A DNA stretch of 64,000 bases from Maricaulis sp039978735 (lineage in GTDB: Bacteria; Pseudomonadota; Alphaproteobacteria; Caulobacterales; Maricaulaceae), in the NCBI RefSeq assembly GCF_039978735.1, contig NZ_JBDWAS010000057.1, forward strand, positions 1 through 64,000, read 5' to 3'. A program made the position numbers and the translations under genes. Of this stretch, positions 1 to 7,598 are shown one piece after another. Under the pieces are notes generated by a model. It did no database searches and had not been told where the DNA came from. It saw nothing but the letters and a program-made list of their open reading frames with translations. Position 1 is the first letter of the stretch; every line of letters starts with the position of its first letter.

Positions 1-62
1 CAGGGGGCCAGGGGGTCAGGGCTTGATGTTTCAGGGCATCACGCCTTAGGGGGCAAGGCTCC

Positions 63-188
63 GGGCTTCGAGTTCCGGGCTCGGAATTCCGGGCTTTGAG
101 TTCCGGGCTTCGAGCTCCGGGCTTCGAGTTCCGGGCTTCGAGTTCCGGGCTTCGAGCTCCGGGCTTGCCGTTCTGGGCCCGGAGATCC
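63..188. repeat. 14-bp tandem repeat (minisatellite), nine units
   Basis: Nine consecutive 14-bp units based on GGGCTTCGAGTTCC run from 63 to 188. Five are identical or differ by one base and the outer units are more diverged. Because 14 is not a multiple of three, every reading frame is open over a 42-bp super-period. The long ORFs that cross it on the minus strand are therefore a by-product, not evidence for a gene. The tract lies at the window edge, so its relation to the gene on its left is unknown. Confidence 0.9.
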
Positions 189-320
189 GGGTTGGAAGCG
201 CGATGCTCGGAGCGTGAGGTTTGAAGCGCGGTGCTTGGGTTTCGAAGCCAAGTCTCAAGGCAAAAGCACTCCCTTATAAGGAATACAAGACACCGCCACT
301 TGCGATGCCAATCATTTTCT

Positions 321-415
321 CCGATTGCGCCGGTTCTTTTTCGATTGCGCCGGTTCTTTTCCGACTGCGCCGGCTCTTTCTCAGATTGCGCTGTCCTTTC
401 CCTGATCGCGCCGAG
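321..415. repeat. 20-bp tandem repeat, about 4.5 units
   Basis: Units of 20 bp based on CCGATTGCGCCGGTTCTTTT start at 321, 341 and 361, with decayed units at 381 and 401. The pyrimidine-rich ends make the plus strand locally strand-biased. Together with the 14-bp tract this makes the first 620 bases repeat-rich and apparently non-coding. Confidence 0.8.
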
Positions 416-620
416 CGGCGAGCGCCCGCCTTGTTGACCGGTTCACTCGAGTGGAAGTCCCGCACCGGGGCAGAAACTCCCCGGCTGTGGCGCTGTCAAG
501 AAGCACGCCCCAATGGCGCTGCACGCGAACGAACAGCCCGCGCCACCGGAGACGTGTTGCTCGACCTGCGCGTCGCCGCCGGCCCGGCTCTGCCCCGCCC
601 ATCCTTGATCGCTCTCAACA

Positions 621-649
621 TTGACACAGTTCCTTCTAAGCCTTGTAAT
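621..649 (+). promoter_or_regulatory. Sigma-70-type promoter for the SeqA-N-like gene and dapE
   Basis: TTGACA at 621-626 is a perfect -35 hexamer. A 17-bp spacer leads to TGTAAT at 644-649, which matches TATAAT at five of six positions. Transcription would start near 656, about 20 nt before the ATG at 676. This is the clearest housekeeping promoter in the window. Confidence 0.7.
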
Positions 650-675
650 AACTTCATACCTTCTCGGAGACGGAC

Positions 676-1413
676 ATGACAGCGCGGAATACGATCGAGC
701 TGGATCTGGAATGTTACAAGGCGCTGGAATCGCACAGGCAGTCGCTGGACGAGAGCGCGCTGGATATTCTGCGCCGAATCCTTCTAAGCGCTAACGACAC
801 TTATAAGGAATGCCCGGCAGAGCCCGCGGAGCGGAGTGCGCCTGCCAGAGGCGATGAGGGGAGTATCGGCGGTGGCGCGCCGGATCGTACGAGCCCGACT
901 TTGTCGCCGGATCATATGAGCCCGACTTTGCCGCCCGATCGAACGGGCCCAACGTTGTCACCGGATCACATAACCTCAGCTCTACCGCGAGATCACATAA
1001 CCTCGGCTCTACCGCCCGATCACCTGGCCTCGGCTTTGCCGCCCGACTGGCAGGATCCGAACGACGAGACGGAAAGGCGGACCGGCAATTATCTCGTCCA
1101 GCTGGGCGACAAAGCCTGTTTCGCGTCCAGCCAGAAGGCCGCCTACCGGCTGGGGCTGATCTGGCTGGAGAAAACCCGTCCGGGCCTGCTGGCCGCACTC
1201 GCTCATGCCGGCACGCGAAACCGCCGGATCGTGGCGCATTCCCCGGACGCGCTCTATCCGCGATCGCCGGCGCTGGCCAAACATGCTGAAAAGCTGATCG
1301 ATGACTGGTATGTCGATGTAAACCTCTCGAAGGAACAAAAGCTTTCGCGTCTCAAGACTGCCTGCCGGCATGCCGGCCTGATGTTCGGCAAGGATCTTAT
1401 TGTTGACCTCTGA
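676..1413 (+). CDS. SeqA N-terminal-domain-like protein with 9-residue tandem repeats
   Basis: 245 residues. Residues 5-37 resemble the SeqA N-terminal (ribbon-helix-helix type) oligomerisation domain: IELD, then Y, SH and ESALDILRRIL in SeqA-like spacing. Residues 69-122 are six 9-residue repeats, PDxxxSALP or PDxxSPTLP, encoded by 27-bp DNA repeats at 880-1041. Residues 128-245 form a separate globular-looking domain containing SSQKAAYRLGL and RRIVAHSPDALYP that I cannot name. A GGAGA sequence precedes the ATG and a good promoter lies at 621-649. The 3' end overlaps dapE by 14 bases, so translation is probably coupled. SeqA itself belongs to Dam-methylating gammaproteobacteria, so a SeqA function should not be assumed. 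DNA binding through the N-terminal domain is inference. Confidence 0.75.
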   Translation: MTARNTIELDLECYKALESHRQSLDESALDILRRILLSANDTYKECPAEPAERSAPARGDEGSIGGGAPDRTSPTLSPDHMSPTLPPDRTGPTLSPDHITSALPRDHITSALPPDHLASALPPDWQDPNDETERRTGNYLVQLGDKACFASSQKAAYRLGLIWLEKTRPGLLAALAHAGTRNRRIVAHSPDALYPRSPALAKHAEKLIDDWYVDVNLSKEQKLSRLKTACRHAGLMFGKDLIVDL

Positions 1414-2575
1414 CACCGGCTTCGATCTCGCCAACCCAATTCCGATCGCCCAGGCGCTGATCCGGCGGCCGTCGATCACCCCGGCCGATGCCGGTGCGCT
1501 GGACGTGCTGCAGGGCATGCTCGAAGCGATGGGGTTTGCCTGCCGGCGCTATCCTTTCGGCGAAGTCGACAATCTCTATGCCCGCCTCGGCACAGCCTCG
1601 CCCTGCTTCCTGTTTGCCGGACACACCGATGTCGTGCCGCCCGGCGACGCGGCCGGCTGGCAGCGCGCACCGTTTGCTGCCGAGGAGGCCGACGGGGTTC
1701 TGTGGGGACGCGGCGCCGCCGACATGAAGGGTGCGATTGCCGCCATGGTCGCCGCCGTGCGCCGCCATCTCGATGCGGCCGGCACGCCGGACGGCTCGAT
1801 CGCCTTCCTGATCACGGGCGATGAGGAAGGTCCGGCGATCAATGGCACAAAGGCCGTGCTCAAGGCGCTGGAGGCCGAGGGCGAGACCTTCGACCATTGC
1901 CTGGTCGGCGAGCCCACCAATCCCAATGCGCTGGGCGACACGATCAAGTCGGGCCGGCGCGGATCACTGAACTGCGAGATCACCGTCACCGGCCGCCAGG
2001 GGCATGTCGCCTATCCGGAACGGGCCGAAAACCCGATCCCGCCTTTGCTCGACCTGCTGGCGCGGCTGCGTGCGCGGACGCTGGACAGCGGTGTGCCGCA
2101 CTTCCAGCCGTCCAATCTGGAAATCACCACGGTCGATGTCGGCAATCCGACCACCAATGTCATCCCCGCCACCGCCCGGGCGCGGTTCAATATCCGCTTC
2201 AATATCGCCCATACCGGCGCCGACCTGACCCGCTGGATCGAGGATGAGGCGGCCGGTGTGAACCTGCATTTCGACGGGCAGGTGAAAACCGATATCCATG
2301 TCACGGGCGAAGCCTTCCTGACGCCGGCCGGCGCCTTCACCAGCCTGCTGCAGGATTGCGTGGAAGCGGAAACCGGCCGCCGTCCCGCCCTCACGACCGG
2401 CGGCGGAACCTCCGACGCCCGCTTCATCCAGGCCTATGCGCCCGTGGCCGAGTTCGGCCTCGTCGGCGCGACCATGCACCAGGTCAATGAGCGCGTGCCC
2501 GTCAGCGATATCGAGAGCCTGACGCGGATCTATGCGCGCATCCTGGATCGCTATTTCGAGGATACGCCGGAATGA
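1400..2575 (+). CDS. dapE: Succinyl-diaminopimelate desuccinylase
   Basis: 391 residues, normal length for DapE. It hydrolyses N-succinyl-LL-2,6-diaminopimelate to LL-diaminopimelate and succinate in the cytoplasm, in the succinylase branch of lysine and peptidoglycan-precursor synthesis. Di-zinc ligands of the M20 fold are visible: H75 in GHTDVVP, D108 in GRGAADMKG, E142-E143 in TGDEEG, E171 in VGEPT and H360 near the C-terminus. The chosen start is TTG at 1400, inside the end of the upstream gene; TTG at 1403 is an alternative and no ATG fits. The next gene begins in the stop codon (ATGA), so the three genes look like one transcript. The same window also encodes a fused LysC/LysA. Confidence 0.95.
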   Translation: MLTSDTGFDLANPIPIAQALIRRPSITPADAGALDVLQGMLEAMGFACRRYPFGEVDNLYARLGTASPCFLFAGHTDVVPPGDAAGWQRAPFAAEEADGVLWGRGAADMKGAIAAMVAAVRRHLDAAGTPDGSIAFLITGDEEGPAINGTKAVLKALEAEGETFDHCLVGEPTNPNALGDTIKSGRRGSLNCEITVTGRQGHVAYPERAENPIPPLLDLLARLRARTLDSGVPHFQPSNLEITTVDVGNPTTNVIPATARARFNIRFNIAHTGADLTRWIEDEAAGVNLHFDGQVKTDIHVTGEAFLTPAGAFTSLLQDCVEAETGRRPALTTGGGTSDARFIQAYAPVAEFGLVGATMHQVNERVPVSDIESLTRIYARILDRYFEDTPE

Positions 2576-3150
2576 TGCGTCTCGTCGCCGAAGCCTGGGT
2601 CGCGGTCCGGGCCAGCTGGCGTATCTTCACCTTCCGGCCGGACTGGCAGTCGGGGTTCGATATCTCGATGGGCGGGTTCTGGCGCTCCTTCGGTGCCATC
2701 CTCTTCGCCGTGCCGATGATCGCGATGATCCACATCTCGGGCGAGGCCATCGGCCGCAATCTCAGCTGGACGGACGAGTTCCTGATCCAGGGCCTGTCCT
2801 GGGCGCTCTTCCCGGTCGCGGCCGCCATCGCGGCGCAGGTGACCGGTGCCCGCGCCGGTTTCGTCCGCTGGATCATCGTCCACAACTGGGCGGTGCTCTG
2901 GCTCTATGCCTATCTTTTTGTGCTGTGGACCCTGTTCACCGCGGGCATTCTGCCGGTCGAGCTGATGAGCATCGGGATCTTCATCTATCCCTATCTGCGC
3001 GTGCTCGCGCACTGGCGCATCGCCTATGTCTCGCTGGGTCTGCCGACCATTACATCTGCGCTCGCAGCAGCCGTACCCATTCTGGCGACGGAAATCGCGG
3101 TGAGGATCTATTTCACCAGCGTGGTCGTCCCTCAGGCGTCGGGCGGATAA
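2572..3150 (+). CDS. Integral membrane protein of unknown function
   Basis: 192 residues with about four or five hydrophobic segments (roughly 38-58, 79-102, 112-132, 137-155 and 160-180). The start codon overlaps the dapE stop as ATGA, which implies translational coupling. The last 19 bases overlap the convergent truA 3' end. I recognise no catalytic motif. The position after dapE need not mean a role in lysine synthesis. Confidence 0.8.
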   Translation: MMRLVAEAWVAVRASWRIFTFRPDWQSGFDISMGGFWRSFGAILFAVPMIAMIHISGEAIGRNLSWTDEFLIQGLSWALFPVAAAIAAQVTGARAGFVRWIIVHNWAVLWLYAYLFVLWTLFTAGILPVELMSIGIFIYPYLRVLAHWRIAYVSLGLPTITSALAAAVPILATEIAVRIYFTSVVVPQASGG

Positions 3151-3881
3151 TCCACGGCGACGAGGTAGAGCCCGTCCGGCGGCGCGACCGGTCCGCAACG
3201 GCTGCGGTCGGCGGCGTCCAGCGCCGCCTTGAAGTCCTTCGGGCTCCACTTGCCCGTGCCGACCTCGACCAGCGAGCCCACCATGGAGCGCACCTGGCGG
3301 TGCAGGAAGGAGCGGGCCGAACAGGTCAGCTGCACCTCCTCGCCATAGCGGGAAACCTGCACCGCATCGAGCGTCTTCACCGGGCTTTCCGCCTGGCACT
3401 GGGCATCGCGAAACGTCGTGAAGTCATGCTGGCCCAGCAGCGCCTGCGCCGCGTGATGCATCGCGTCGGCGTCCAGGCGTTTCGGCACCCGCCAGACCTG
3501 GCCGCGATCGAGGGTGAGCGGCGGGCGGCGGTCGATCATGCGGTAGAGATAATGCCGGCTCGTCGCCGAGAAGCGGGCATGGAATTCATCGTCGACACGC
3601 TCGGCTTCCAGCACCGCGACCGGGTCGGGCTTGAGGTGATAGTTCAGCGCATCGCGCACCTTGTCGGCGGCCAGATCCTTGACGAGATCGAGATGCGCGA
3701 CCTGGCCCAGCGCGTGCACGCCGCTATCGGTCCGCCCGGCGCCATAGACCAGGACCGGCGCGCCATCCAGCCGTTCCGCGGCCCGTTCGAGCGAGGCCTG
3801 GACGGAGGGGGCATTGTCCTGACGCTGCCAGCCGGCAAAGGGCGTCCCGTCATACTCGATGGTGATCTTGTAGCGCGACAT
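3132..3881 (-). CDS. truA: tRNA pseudouridine(38-40) synthase TruA
   Basis: 249 residues. It isomerises uridines 38-40 in tRNA anticodon stem-loops. YDGTPFAGWQRQ near the N-terminus and the catalytic loop AGRTDSGVHALGQ (catalytic Asp52) are diagnostic. A conserved FLHRQVRSMVG segment follows in the C-terminal half. The ATG shares one base with the fmt stop codon (TGATG), so fmt and truA form a coupled pair in a translation-related operon. Confidence 0.96.
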   Translation of the reverse strand: MSRYKITIEYDGTPFAGWQRQDNAPSVQASLERAAERLDGAPVLVYGAGRTDSGVHALGQVAHLDLVKDLAADKVRDALNYHLKPDPVAVLEAERVDDEFHARFSATSRHYLYRMIDRRPPLTLDRGQVWRVPKRLDADAMHHAAQALLGQHDFTTFRDAQCQAESPVKTLDAVQVSRYGEEVQLTCSARSFLHRQVRSMVGSLVEVGTGKWSPKDFKAALDAADRSRCGPVAPPDGLYLVAVDYPPDA

Positions 3882-4813
3882 CAGGCGAGCACCGTGCCGG
3901 GCTCGACGCTGTTGCCGCGCAGGAAGTCGGTGGCGTCCATGGCGCCCTTGCCCGCCCGCTGCAGGCGGACGAGACGCAGCGCGCCCTCACCGCAGGCGAT
4001 CAGCAGATTGCCGTCGAGCACTTCGCCCGGCGCGCCGGAGCCCGTCTCGGCCTTCGCCATCAGCACCTTCACCCGCGCAACCTCCTTGCCGGTGTCCAGT
4101 TCGAACCAAGCGCCCGGGAAGGGGGAGAGCCCGCGCACATGACTGGCCAGTTCACCGGCCGGGCGTGTCCAGTCGATCCGTGCTTCCTCGGAGGAGATCT
4201 TCTTTGCATAGGTGATGCCCTCTTCCGATTGCGGCACCGCTTCCAGGCTGTCGCGTTCAAGCGCCGACAGGGCGCGCGGCCACATCAGCGCGCCCGCCTC
4301 CATCAGCTTGTCGTGCAGGCTGGCCGCGGTATCGGTGGGGGCAATGGCAACGGTTTCCGACAGCAGGATCGGACCGGTATCCAGACCCGCCTCCATCTGC
4401 TGGATCTGCACGCCGGTCGTCTCGTCGCCGGCCATGATCGCGCGCTGGATCGGCGCTGCCCCGCGCCAGCGCGGCAGCAGGGAGGCATGCAGGTTGAGAC
4501 AGCCCAGGCGCGGCGCATCCAGGGCCGCCTGTGGCAGGATCTGGCCATAGGCAACCACGGCGGCGACATCGAGATCGAGCGATGCAAACTCCTCGATCAC
4601 CTGCGGATCGCGGAAGCTGTCCGGTGTCGAGACCGGAATGCCCAGCACTTCGGCGAGCTGGTGGACCGGGGTCTTCTGCTCGGCCTGGCCGCGGCCGCGG
4701 CGGCGGGGCGGCTGGGTGTAGACCCGGGCGACCTCGTGGCCGGCGGCGGCGATCTCGGCCAGAGAGCGGGCGGCAAAGTCGGGCGTTCCCATGAAGGCGA
4801 GGCGGAGCGTCAT
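3881..4813 (-). CDS. fmt: Methionyl-tRNA formyltransferase
   Basis: 310 residues, normal for Fmt. It formylates initiator Met-tRNA with 10-formyltetrahydrofolate. Seen are FMGTPDFA at residues 7-14 and the active site NLHASLLPRWRGAAPIQ with N107 and H109. D145 follows in GLDTGPI, and the C-terminal tRNA-binding domain is complete. In many bacteria def precedes fmt; here def lies separately at 8770-9294 next to rmuC, so the usual def-fmt pair is split. Confidence 0.97.
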   Translation of the reverse strand: MTLRLAFMGTPDFAARSLAEIAAAGHEVARVYTQPPRRRGRGQAEQKTPVHQLAEVLGIPVSTPDSFRDPQVIEEFASLDLDVAAVVAYGQILPQAALDAPRLGCLNLHASLLPRWRGAAPIQRAIMAGDETTGVQIQQMEAGLDTGPILLSETVAIAPTDTAASLHDKLMEAGALMWPRALSALERDSLEAVPQSEEGITYAKKISSEEARIDWTRPAGELASHVRGLSPFPGAWFELDTGKEVARVKVLMAKAETGSGAPGEVLDGNLLIACGEGALRLVRLQRAGKGAMDATDFLRGNSVEPGTVLA

Positions 4814-4894
4814 TGTCGATCAACATTCATCTGAGGTTGGGCTTGGGGTGTGATATCGTCCCCGGCAATGAAACGCCAAGAGGAAGCGTCACCC

Positions 4895-5257
4895 ATGAAA
4901 CTCGCCTGGCTTGTCCTGCCCCTGACCCTGCTCGCCGCCTGCGCCGCCACTGACAGCCCGCCGCCCGGCTATGGCGGACCGGACCCGGTCGTCGTCGGTA
5001 TCGGCGAGATGTGCGGCGGCAATGTGCGTCCCCAGCGGATCTGCGGCGGTGCGCCGGAGGCCAATTACTGCCGCTATGAACAGGCCGCCATGTGCGGTGC
5101 CGCCGACGCGCCCGGCACCTGCCAGCCGCGGCCGCAGATGTGCACCCGGGAATACCGCCCGGTCTGCGGCTGTGACGGCCAGACCTATGGCAATGCCTGC
5201 ACCGCGGCCTCGGCCGGTGTCAGCATTGTCCATGAAGGCGAATGCCGCGCGGAATAG
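4895..5257 (+). CDS. Kazal-type protease-inhibitor-like lipoprotein
   Basis: 120 residues from the ATG at 4895, preceded by AGGAAG; an in-frame ATG further upstream has no such site. The N-terminus is a lipoprotein signal with LLAAC, lipidated at C16. Residues 40-76 are a cysteine-rich knot, followed by a Kazal domain at about 83-117 with CTREYRPVCGCDGQTYGNAC. Kazal domains inhibit serine proteases in animals. Bacterial examples are known but mostly uncharacterised. The product is probably anchored facing the periplasm or outside. A second Kazal lipoprotein follows 142 bp downstream. Confidence 0.85.
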   Translation: MKLAWLVLPLTLLAACAATDSPPPGYGGPDPVVVGIGEMCGGNVRPQRICGGAPEANYCRYEQAAMCGAADAPGTCQPRPQMCTREYRPVCGCDGQTYGNACTAASAGVSIVHEGECRAE

Positions 5258-5363
5258 GGTTCACGGCGGGACGGGATTTGCTTCAGTCACGCAATAATTC
5301 GTGATGGCCGGCGATCAACGTCCCGCTACCCCAATAACGGGCATAATGGTAGATCGCACCCGC

Positions 5364-5379
5364 GTGCCAATCATGGCAC
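5364..5379. promoter_or_regulatory. Short perfect inverted repeat upstream of the second Kazal gene
   Basis: GTGCCA-atca-TGGCAC is a perfect 6-bp inverted repeat ending 20 bases before the start at 5400. It could be an operator or a small hairpin in the leader. Nothing links it to a known regulator. Confidence 0.3.
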
Positions 5380-5399
5380 GAGGGTCAAGGACACCATAC

Positions 5400-5768
5400 A
5401 TGCGCATGCAAATTTCCGCTGCCCTCCTGGGCGGCGCGCTTCTGATGGCCTGCACGGCTTCCGAGGACGTCTCCGCAGCCCAGGACGCTGCTCAGGAAGA
5501 CACGTCTGTCGTGAGCGAAACCGTCACCGAAACCCCGGCCGAAACGGTCGTCGAGGACACCGGTACGGACCACATGTCGACCGACGCTACGGTCGATGCT
5601 GAAACCCCGGCCGAAGCGGTGGAAGCCGAAGCGGTCTGCACCCAGGACTATGCTCCGGTGTGCGGTTCGGACGGCGAAACCTACGGCAATGCCTGCGAAG
5701 CCGGGCTCGCCGGCGTGGACGTGGCGGCCTCTGGCGAATGCCATACCGACGAAGAGCCGCATAACTAG
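5400..5768 (+). CDS. Second Kazal-type lipoprotein, four-cysteine form
   Basis: 122 residues from the ATG at 5400, with AAGGA upstream. The signal ends in LLMAC (C18). Residues 20-77 are a low-complexity acidic Thr/Glu/Val linker, as in a surface stalk. Residues 80-114 hold a reduced Kazal motif, CTQDYAPVCGSDGETYGNAC and a final GEC. It has four cysteines and so at most two disulfides, against three in classic Kazal domains. It lacks the N-terminal cysteine knot of its neighbour. The stop codon abuts a copy of the structured repeat family. Confidence 0.82.
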   Translation: MRMQISAALLGGALLMACTASEDVSAAQDAAQEDTSVVSETVTETPAETVVEDTGTDHMSTDATVDAETPAEAVEAEAVCTQDYAPVCGSDGETYGNACEAGLAGVDVAASGECHTDEEPHN

Positions 5769-5855
5769 AGCGTGGTCAGGTGAAGTGGGAACCGGTTCAC
5801 CGGTTCGACCACGCGACCACTCAGGATTCCGGGGCAGGAAACGATCCTGCCCCGG
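5768..5855. repeat. Structured palindromic repeat, copy A (two hairpin modules)
   Basis: Module A (5771-5813) is arm1 CGTGGTC, an A, arm2 GGTGAA, core GTGGGAACCGG, arm2' TTCACC, GGTTC and arm1' GACCACG. Arm1 differs from the other copies at one pair, and both sides changed together. Module B (5830-5854) is a perfect hairpin with 10-bp arms CGGGGCAGGA and TCCTGCCCCG around AACGA. The element starts at the stop codon of the Kazal gene. Four more copies lie at 46.6, 46.7, 59.2 and 60.2 kb. Confidence 0.9.
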
Positions 5856-5878
5856 GCGTCTCCATACATCGAGAACCT

Positions 5879-5915
5879 GACGGGCCGGTTTCCCAACGAC
5901 CGGCCCGTCTTGTTT
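5879..5915 (+). terminator. Rho-independent terminator after the Kazal genes
   Basis: A perfect 10-bp stem, GACGGGCCGG with CCGGCCCGTC, encloses an 11-nt loop and is followed by TTGTTT on the plus strand. It ends transcription of the Kazal lipoprotein gene about 110 bases beyond its stop, after the repeat element. Confidence 0.8.
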
Positions 5916-5934
5916 CCGGGCTTGTTTTTGAGCC

Positions 5935-6504
5935 CTATTCGAAGCCCCAGGGCGGGGGCGGGGCATCGACGGGCCGGGTCAGATCGAACACGGCCGCGAA
6001 ATGCCGCTCCGGACGGTCCAGCGCATAGGTGAAGCTGTCCTCCGTCAGCGTGATCGACCAGACATTCTCCATCGAGGCCGGAATACCCTCGCGCTCGAAC
6101 AGTTCGCGCGAGAAATCGTCGGCGGGAAATTCGGCCCGGCTGTCCGTTGGCGGCGAGACCGTGTCGCCGCCATACTGGGTCAGCACATCCTCGCTGCCAT
6201 CCTCATGACGGTGATCGTGCTTGAGACGCAGATGGCCGTCATCCATGCGCGTGATCACCCAGGTCCGCGACCGGTCCTCCCCGACATGCAGCGGAATGCG
6301 GATTTCCGTGTCCGAACACTCCCGCACATGCATGACGAGGCGCTGCGACGCCCAGTCGGCATCGCGCGGATCGTCGCTGGCGACATGCCCTTCGAACGCC
6401 TGGCCGCAATAGGCGCCGAGACGGTCGAACAGGTCGGCCTGTTCTGCAGGCTGTGAACAGGCCACCAGGGCCAGCGGCACGAGGCCGGTCATCAGGTGTT
6501 TCAT
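5935..6504 (-). CDS. Lipoprotein of unknown function
   Basis: 189 residues from the ATG at 6504; a TTG two codons upstream is less likely. The N-terminus reads MKHLMTG followed by LALVAC (C16), a lipoprotein signal. The rest is soluble and acidic with several His residues (LRLKHDHRHEDG) and ends in a proline-rich tail. I recognise no family. It is transcribed alone, towards the Kazal genes. Confidence 0.72.
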   Translation of the reverse strand: MKHLMTGLVPLALVACSQPAEQADLFDRLGAYCGQAFEGHVASDDPRDADWASQRLVMHVRECSDTEIRIPLHVGEDRSRTWVITRMDDGHLRLKHDHRHEDGSEDVLTQYGGDTVSPPTDSRAEFPADDFSRELFEREGIPASMENVWSITLTEDSFTYALDRPERHFAAVFDLTRPVDAPPPPWGFE

Positions 6505-6662
6505 TGGCAATCTCTCTCCCCCAATCGCGGATCACCCTGCCCGATCCTTGCCGCAGTGGAAACAATCCTTTTCGTCCGGCGTGGTGGGTCGCGCGGCCGA
6601 TCATGCCTATCTTGGGGTCAAGCCAAGGCCCGAGCGGCCTCACAGAAAAGGAGCGCATCGCC

Positions 6663-7514
6663 ATGACTGCGACCGATACCCTGACCCGTCCGCGCAAGAT
6701 CACCAAGGTCTCGCGCGGCCTGCCGACCTCCGACGGGGCCGGCGTGAAACTCACCCGCATGCTGGGCCATCGCGGGCTGATGGATCTCGACCCTTTCCTG
6801 ATGCTCGACCAGATCCGCTCCGACGACAGCGCGGACTATATGGCCGGCTTCCCGAACCATCCGCACCGCGGCTTCGAGACCGTGACCATCATGCTGGACG
6901 GCAAGATGCGCCATGGCGACAACAAGGGCCATTCCGGCGTGATCGAGGGCGGCGGCATCCAGTGGATGACGGCCGGCCGCGGCATCGTGCACTCGGAGAT
7001 TCCCGAGCAGGAGGATGGCCGCCTCTGGGGCTTCCAGCTGTGGGTGAACCTGCCCTCGCACATGAAGATGACCGATCCGGGCTATCAGGAGTTCGCCAAG
7101 GACGATATCCCGGTGGAAACCCGCGACGGTGCGACCCTGCGCGTGCTCGCCGGCAAGAGTGCCAGCGGCGTTGAAGGCCCGGCGAAATCGGTCTCGATCC
7201 AGCCGACCCTGATCGACATCGTGCTGCAGCCGGGTGCCACGCTGCGTGAAAGCATCGATACCGATCACACCGCCTTCATCGCGGTTTACAAGGGCATGGT
7301 CTCGTCCGGCGAAGGCCGGGTGAGCGATCCCGATCTGGGCGTGCTGGAAGACGGCGACACGATCGAGCTGACCGCCGGGCCCGAAGGTGCCAGCCTGCTG
7401 CTGGTGGCCGGCAAGCCGATCAACGAGCCCGTCGCGCGCTACGGTCCCTTCGTGATGAATACCGAAGCCGAGCTGCACCAGGCGGTGCGCGACTTCCAGG
7501 CGGGCCGCTTCTAG
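6663..7514 (+). CDS. Pirin family protein
   Basis: 283 residues from the ATG at 6663, which follows AAAGGAG. The N-terminal cupin holds the pirin signature: DPFLMLDQIRSDD, FPNHPHRGFETVT, then HSGVIEGGGIQWMTAGRGIVHSE. These supply the three His and one Glu metal ligands typical of pirins. A second cupin-like domain follows. Some family members are quercetin dioxygenases and others redox-sensing cofactors, so the substrate cannot be told. Confidence 0.93.
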   Translation: MTATDTLTRPRKITKVSRGLPTSDGAGVKLTRMLGHRGLMDLDPFLMLDQIRSDDSADYMAGFPNHPHRGFETVTIMLDGKMRHGDNKGHSGVIEGGGIQWMTAGRGIVHSEIPEQEDGRLWGFQLWVNLPSHMKMTDPGYQEFAKDDIPVETRDGATLRVLAGKSASGVEGPAKSVSIQPTLIDIVLQPGATLRESIDTDHTAFIAVYKGMVSSGEGRVSDPDLGVLEDGDTIELTAGPEGASLLLVAGKPINEPVARYGPFVMNTEAELHQAVRDFQAGRF

Positions 7515-7598
7515 GCGGAACCGATACCGGCCGGACCCGTAGCATGCGCTGCGGGTCCGGTACCCGGCACACACGCAACACCAGGAAAGGAGAACCCG

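Larger units (their letters stand above)
1..675. other. Gene-free, repeat-rich left end
   Basis: No convincing gene is seen. The stretch holds the two tandem repeats and a sigma-70-like promoter near its right end. Several ORFs cross it on both strands, but their translations are low-complexity and follow the repeats. Confidence 0.6.

Noticed and set aside
63..188. CRISPR-like array
   Set aside because: The units are directly adjacent with no spacers, and no cas gene is present.
39..258. ORFs of about 70 codons on the minus strand across the first 260 bases
   Set aside because: They simply translate the 14-bp tandem repeat. There is no ribosome-binding site or non-repetitive domain.
221..679. 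152-codon plus-strand ORF upstream of the SeqA-N-like gene
   Set aside because: It is low-complexity, crosses the 20-bp repeats and contains the promoter that drives the next gene.
2532..4142. 536-codon plus-strand ORF
   Set aside because: It is antisense to truA and fmt and overlaps the real membrane protein gene in another frame; a GC-rich shadow.
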